A stretch of 7,412 nucleotides of DNA, taken from the NCBI GenBank assembly GCA_006227785.1, contig SBFU01000182.1, positions 1 through 7,412 on the forward strand, read 5' to 3'. Both the position numbers and the translations under genes were made by a program. The stretch comes from Burkholderiales bacterium (GTDB lineage: Bacteria > Pseudomonadota > Gammaproteobacteria > Burkholderiales > Burkholderiaceae_C). Of the stretch, positions 5,161-7,412 are shown in pieces. The notes under the pieces were generated by a model that did not search any database, was not told the DNA's origin, and saw only the letters and a program-made list of their open reading frames with translations. Each line of letters starts with the position of its first letter. The first letter of the stretch is position 1.

Positions 5161-6893
5161 TTGTAGCGGACCATCACGTGACTGCCGGGTGCTTGCGGCA
5201 GGAGGGGGTCGAACGGCACAGGACGTGCCGGCACCGGGTCTGCTACGGCCAGCCCGCCCAACCAGTCATGCCAGGCTGTCCACCAACTGCCCTGATGCGT
5301 CTGGCTGACGCACAGCCATTCCTGCGGCGTCGGGCGGCTGTCTGAAGACCGGGTATCGGCCATCCGGAAGTGCCTGCCCGCGTGACCCGGTTCCGAGACG
5401 ATGCCCGCATTGTGACCGCCGCTGGTGAGCACGAAGCGCACGTCGCCAGCAACGAGCTGGTGGACCTTGAAGACCGAGCGCCAGGGCGAGACATGATCCT
5501 TCTCGGTACCCACCACGAACAGGGGAAGGCGCACATCGCGCAACTGAACCGTGTCGCCTTCGAACCGCAGGCGGCCGTTGGCCAGTGCGTTGTCGAGGTA
5601 GAAGCGCCGCAGATACTGGCTGTGCATGGTGGCCGGCAGTCGGGTGGTGTCTGCATTCCATGCCATGAGATCGCTGTCCACCACTTCTTCTCCCATCAGC
5701 CAGCGCTGGGTCCTGCGTGCCCACACAAGGTCGGCCGCGTGAAGGAACTGGAACGATCCGGCCATCTGCCGGCCCGAGAGAAAGCCCTGGCGCTTCATCA
5801 CCGCCTCGATCATGCGAACCTGGGCCTCGTCGATCAGAACCCCCATTTCGCCAGGCTCGGAGAAGTCGGTCTCCGCCGCCAGCAGTGTCAGGCTGGCCGG
5901 CACGTCCTGGGGGGCCGGGGCCGGCCGCCGACAGAGATGGGCCGTTGCGACCGCAGCAAAGGTACCCCCGAGGCAATAGCCGGCCAGGTGCACCGGATGG
6001 TCACAAGCCTGGCGGACCCAGCTCAGGCAGTCAAGAACGCCCAGCCGGACATAGTCGTCGAATCCGATGCCCGCATCGGACGCCTGCGGATTGCGCCACG
6101 AGACGATGTAGACCGTGTGGCCCTGCTCGGCCAGCCAGCGCACCATGGAGTTGTGGCGTGAGAGGTCCAGGATGTAGTACTTCATGATGCAGGACGGCAC
6201 GATCAGCACCGGCGCGGCCTGAACCCGCGGTGTGGCGGCCTCGTACTGGATCAGCTCGACCAGATGGTTGCGCATCACGACCCGGCCCTGTGTGGTGGCC
6301 AGCTCCTGCCCCGGTACCAGTCCCTGCGGGATCGGACGGGCTGTCTGGCCCACCATGTGCATGATGTCCTCCTGCATGAGCTGCCAACCTTTGGCCAGAC
6401 TGGCGCCTCGGCTTCCGATCGCGCGGTGAAGCGCCTGAGGGTTGGACATCAGGTGGTTGGACGGGGCCACCATGTCCAGCCACTGGCGGGCATAGAAGCC
6501 GACCTGTTCCTTCACATGCGGCGAGACACCGTCTATCCGGGTGGCCTGGTGCCACCAATGCTCGGCAGCTTCGTGAATGCCAGCCAGAGGAGCCCAGGGC
6601 CATCGCTGCCAGGCGCTGTCGGAATACCTCCCGTTCTCCTGTGGTCGCCCCCCGGCCGACCACCAGTCCTGGCCCAGCCTCACCGCCTGCTGCCACAGTT
6701 GAAGCTGGGTTCCCGGGGAACTGGCCAGGGAGGTTCCCCAGGCAGCAGCGGCCGGCAGAAGAGATGCAGGCGCGAGTCCCTGCGACCAGCGCGCCAGCGC
6801 CGCAAGGATCTGTCCGTCCAAGGCTTCTGCCACGGACTTCGCGCAGAGCTTTGGGTCTTCGTTGTCTTGGCAGGGGTCAGGGCAGGCCATCAC
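5154..6893 (-). CDS. phaC: Class I poly(3-hydroxyalkanoate) synthase PhaC, about 578 aa
   Basis: PhaC polymerises (R)-3-hydroxyacyl-CoA into PHA at the surface of cytoplasmic granules. Length and sequence fit class I, as in Cupriavidus PhaC. The lipase-like box is AGYCLGG. Numbering from the ATG at 6890, the catalytic Cys is 306, the Asp is 465 (GTEKDHVSPW) and the His is 493 (SGGHNAG); the 28-residue Asp-His spacing equals that of Cupriavidus PhaC (480/508). Other family blocks visible are VLIVPSCIMKYYILDLS, GHTVYIVSWRNP, MAGSFQFLHAADLVW and the C-terminal HQGSWWTAWHDWL. The start is a tandem GTG-ATG (6893/6890). No good Shine-Dalgarno precedes it, and the frame stays open back to the stop of the upstream DUF1343 gene with no better start, so the first few residues are uncertain. 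phaA and phaB do not adjoin on the visible side. Confidence 0.97.
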   Translation of the reverse strand: MMACPDPCQDNEDPKLCAKSVAEALDGQILAALARWSQGLAPASLLPAAAAWGTSLASSPGTQLQLWQQAVRLGQDWWSAGGRPQENGRYSDSAWQRWPWAPLAGIHEAAEHWWHQATRIDGVSPHVKEQVGFYARQWLDMVAPSNHLMSNPQALHRAIGSRGASLAKGWQLMQEDIMHMVGQTARPIPQGLVPGQELATTQGRVVMRNHLVELIQYEAATPRVQAAPVLIVPSCIMKYYILDLSRHNSMVRWLAEQGHTVYIVSWRNPQASDAGIGFDDYVRLGVLDCLSWVRQACDHPVHLAGYCLGGTFAAVATAHLCRRPAPAPQDVPASLTLLAAETDFSEPGEMGVLIDEAQVRMIEAVMKRQGFLSGRQMAGSFQFLHAADLVWARRTQRWLMGEEVVDSDLMAWNADTTRLPATMHSQYLRRFYLDNALANGRLRFEGDTVQLRDVRLPLFVVGTEKDHVSPWRSVFKVHQLVAGDVRFVLTSGGHNAGIVSEPGHAGRHFRMADTRSSDSRPTPQEWLCVSQTHQGSWWTAWHDWLGGLAVADPVPARPVPFDPLLPQAPGSHVMVRYND

Positions 6894-6959
6894 GCCAGTA
6901 TGTGGCGCTGCTGTGACAGTCTGTTGAAACCCGTGCCGGATGCTGTCGCCCGCCTGCTG

Positions 6960-7412
6960 TCAGTACAGCAGGTGTGGCTGCCGGCCCTCATGCCACGCCG
7001 CCTCGTCCGGCCCGGCGATGGCGTCCAGGTCGGCGGCTTCTGCCGCCGGATCGTCCACCCACTGGCGCAGCTGGGTTCCCCCGTTGATCAGGTCGATGGC
7101 CAGCCGCCCGTGCTCGTATTCATAGGGAAAGTCCCGCCACAGCGGATAGTCGGGCTGCTGGCGCCGCAGGGCCTTGAAGGCCAGGGCCTGCAGCCGCCAG
7201 GGCCTGAAATCCTCGTGCCGGTAGTGCAGGGGGTCTTCGACATGGAACTGCAGCCCGGCGCAAAGCCGGCCGGCGTGCTTGTGGAAGGTGGGTTCGAACC
7301 AGCACGGCCTCAGGCGGCAGCCGGTCATCCAGTGCGGTGCGATGCCGGCCATGTCGGCCATCAGCCGGCGCGTGTCGATGTCGGGCGCGCCAAACAGCTC
7401 CAGCGGCCGGGT
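6960..7412 (-). CDS. DUF1343 family protein, C-terminal part (NamZ-like exo-beta-N-acetylmuramidase; partial at right edge)
   Basis: The last 150 residues of a DUF1343 protein are visible; full members are roughly 400 aa. The segment starts with TRPLELFGAPDID, like the TTRPFELxGAPWID block of the family. It continues through WMTGCRLRPCWFEPTFHKHAG and then CAGLQFHV, matching the family's F-x-P-T-F-x-K-H-x-G...C-x-G-[VL]-Q pattern. LAIDLINGGTQLRQWVDD follows, as expected near the C-terminus. The founding enzyme, Bacillus subtilis NamZ (YbbC), removes N-acetylmuramic acid from the non-reducing ends of peptidoglycan fragments, so a wall-recycling role is likely. The N-terminus, any signal peptide and the catalytic region are outside the window. 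The stop is 66-69 bp before the phaC start on the same strand, so read-through into phaC is possible. Confidence 0.85.
   Translation of the reverse strand, partial: TRPLELFGAPDIDTRRLMADMAGIAPHWMTGCRLRPCWFEPTFHKHAGRLCAGLQFHVEDPLHYRHEDFRPWRLQALAFKALRRQQPDYPLWRDFPYEYEHGRLAIDLINGGTQLRQWVDDPAAEAADLDAIAGPDEAAWHEGRQPHLLY

Noticed and set aside
5131..5345. Remnant phosphate acetyltransferase after the MaoC domain
   Set aside because: I looked for one because the MaoC domain resembles the fusion protein. The plus-strand frames here show no acetyltransferase motif, and the DNA is occupied by phaC on the other strand.
5370..6161. Plus-strand open frame of 263 codons
   Set aside because: It is antisense to phaC across its catalytic region, and phaC is unmistakable.
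6894..6935. phaC promoter using CATACT as a -10
   Set aside because: No -35-like hexamer lies at a suitable distance, and the start site would fall almost on the start codon.

Overview
The window is GC-rich, gene-dense DNA with proteobacterial gene content. A class I polyhydroxyalkanoate (PHA) synthase, a MaoC-type hydratase, a four-helix-bundle chemoreceptor with a sigma-28-like promoter and a DUF1343 protein together suggest a motile, PHA-storing beta- or gammaproteobacterium. I cannot name the genus. I see no tRNA, rRNA, CRISPR array, insertion sequence or integrase, and composition looks even throughout. No gene-free stretch exceeds 300 bases.

Layout: (1) Positions 1-789, minus strand, hold the N-terminal half of a methyl-accepting chemotaxis protein that runs off the left edge. 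(2) Positions 790-1034 are a divergent control region. It carries a good FliA (sigma-28) promoter match reading toward the chemoreceptor, a perfect 7-bp-arm palindrome at the predicted transcription start, a second short palindrome and a G8 tract. (3) Positions 1035-5130, plus strand, form a tight three-gene operon. The first gene encodes a 649-aa protein with a large unassigned N-terminal region and a C-terminal PhoU-like (DUF47) domain. The second encodes a 544-aa pyruvate-phosphate-dikinase-like protein with the ATP-grasp and phosphohistidine domains but no PEP/pyruvate barrel. The third encodes a 164-aa MaoC-type (R)-enoyl-CoA hydratase. The first two genes overlap by ATGA; the third begins 20 bp after the second, or at an overlapping GTGA. 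(4) Positions 5154-6893, minus strand, encode class I PHA synthase PhaC, convergent with the hydratase and 23 bp from it. (5) Positions 6960-7412, minus strand, hold the C-terminal part of a DUF1343 (NamZ-like exo-N-acetylmuramidase) protein that enters from the right edge and ends 66-69 bp before phaC.

How the genes may work together: the hydratase would turn enoyl-CoA from beta-oxidation into (R)-3-hydroxyacyl-CoA, the substrate PhaC polymerises, so the right half has a PHA theme. The most unusual part is the first two operon genes. The dikinase-like protein keeps every residue I can check for ATP use and histidine phosphorylation, yet lacks the domain that makes or uses PEP. It is translationally coupled to a PhoU-like protein with a large uncharacterised N-terminal region. 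I infer a two-protein phosphotransfer or regulatory system tied to carbon storage; its phosphate acceptor is unknown.
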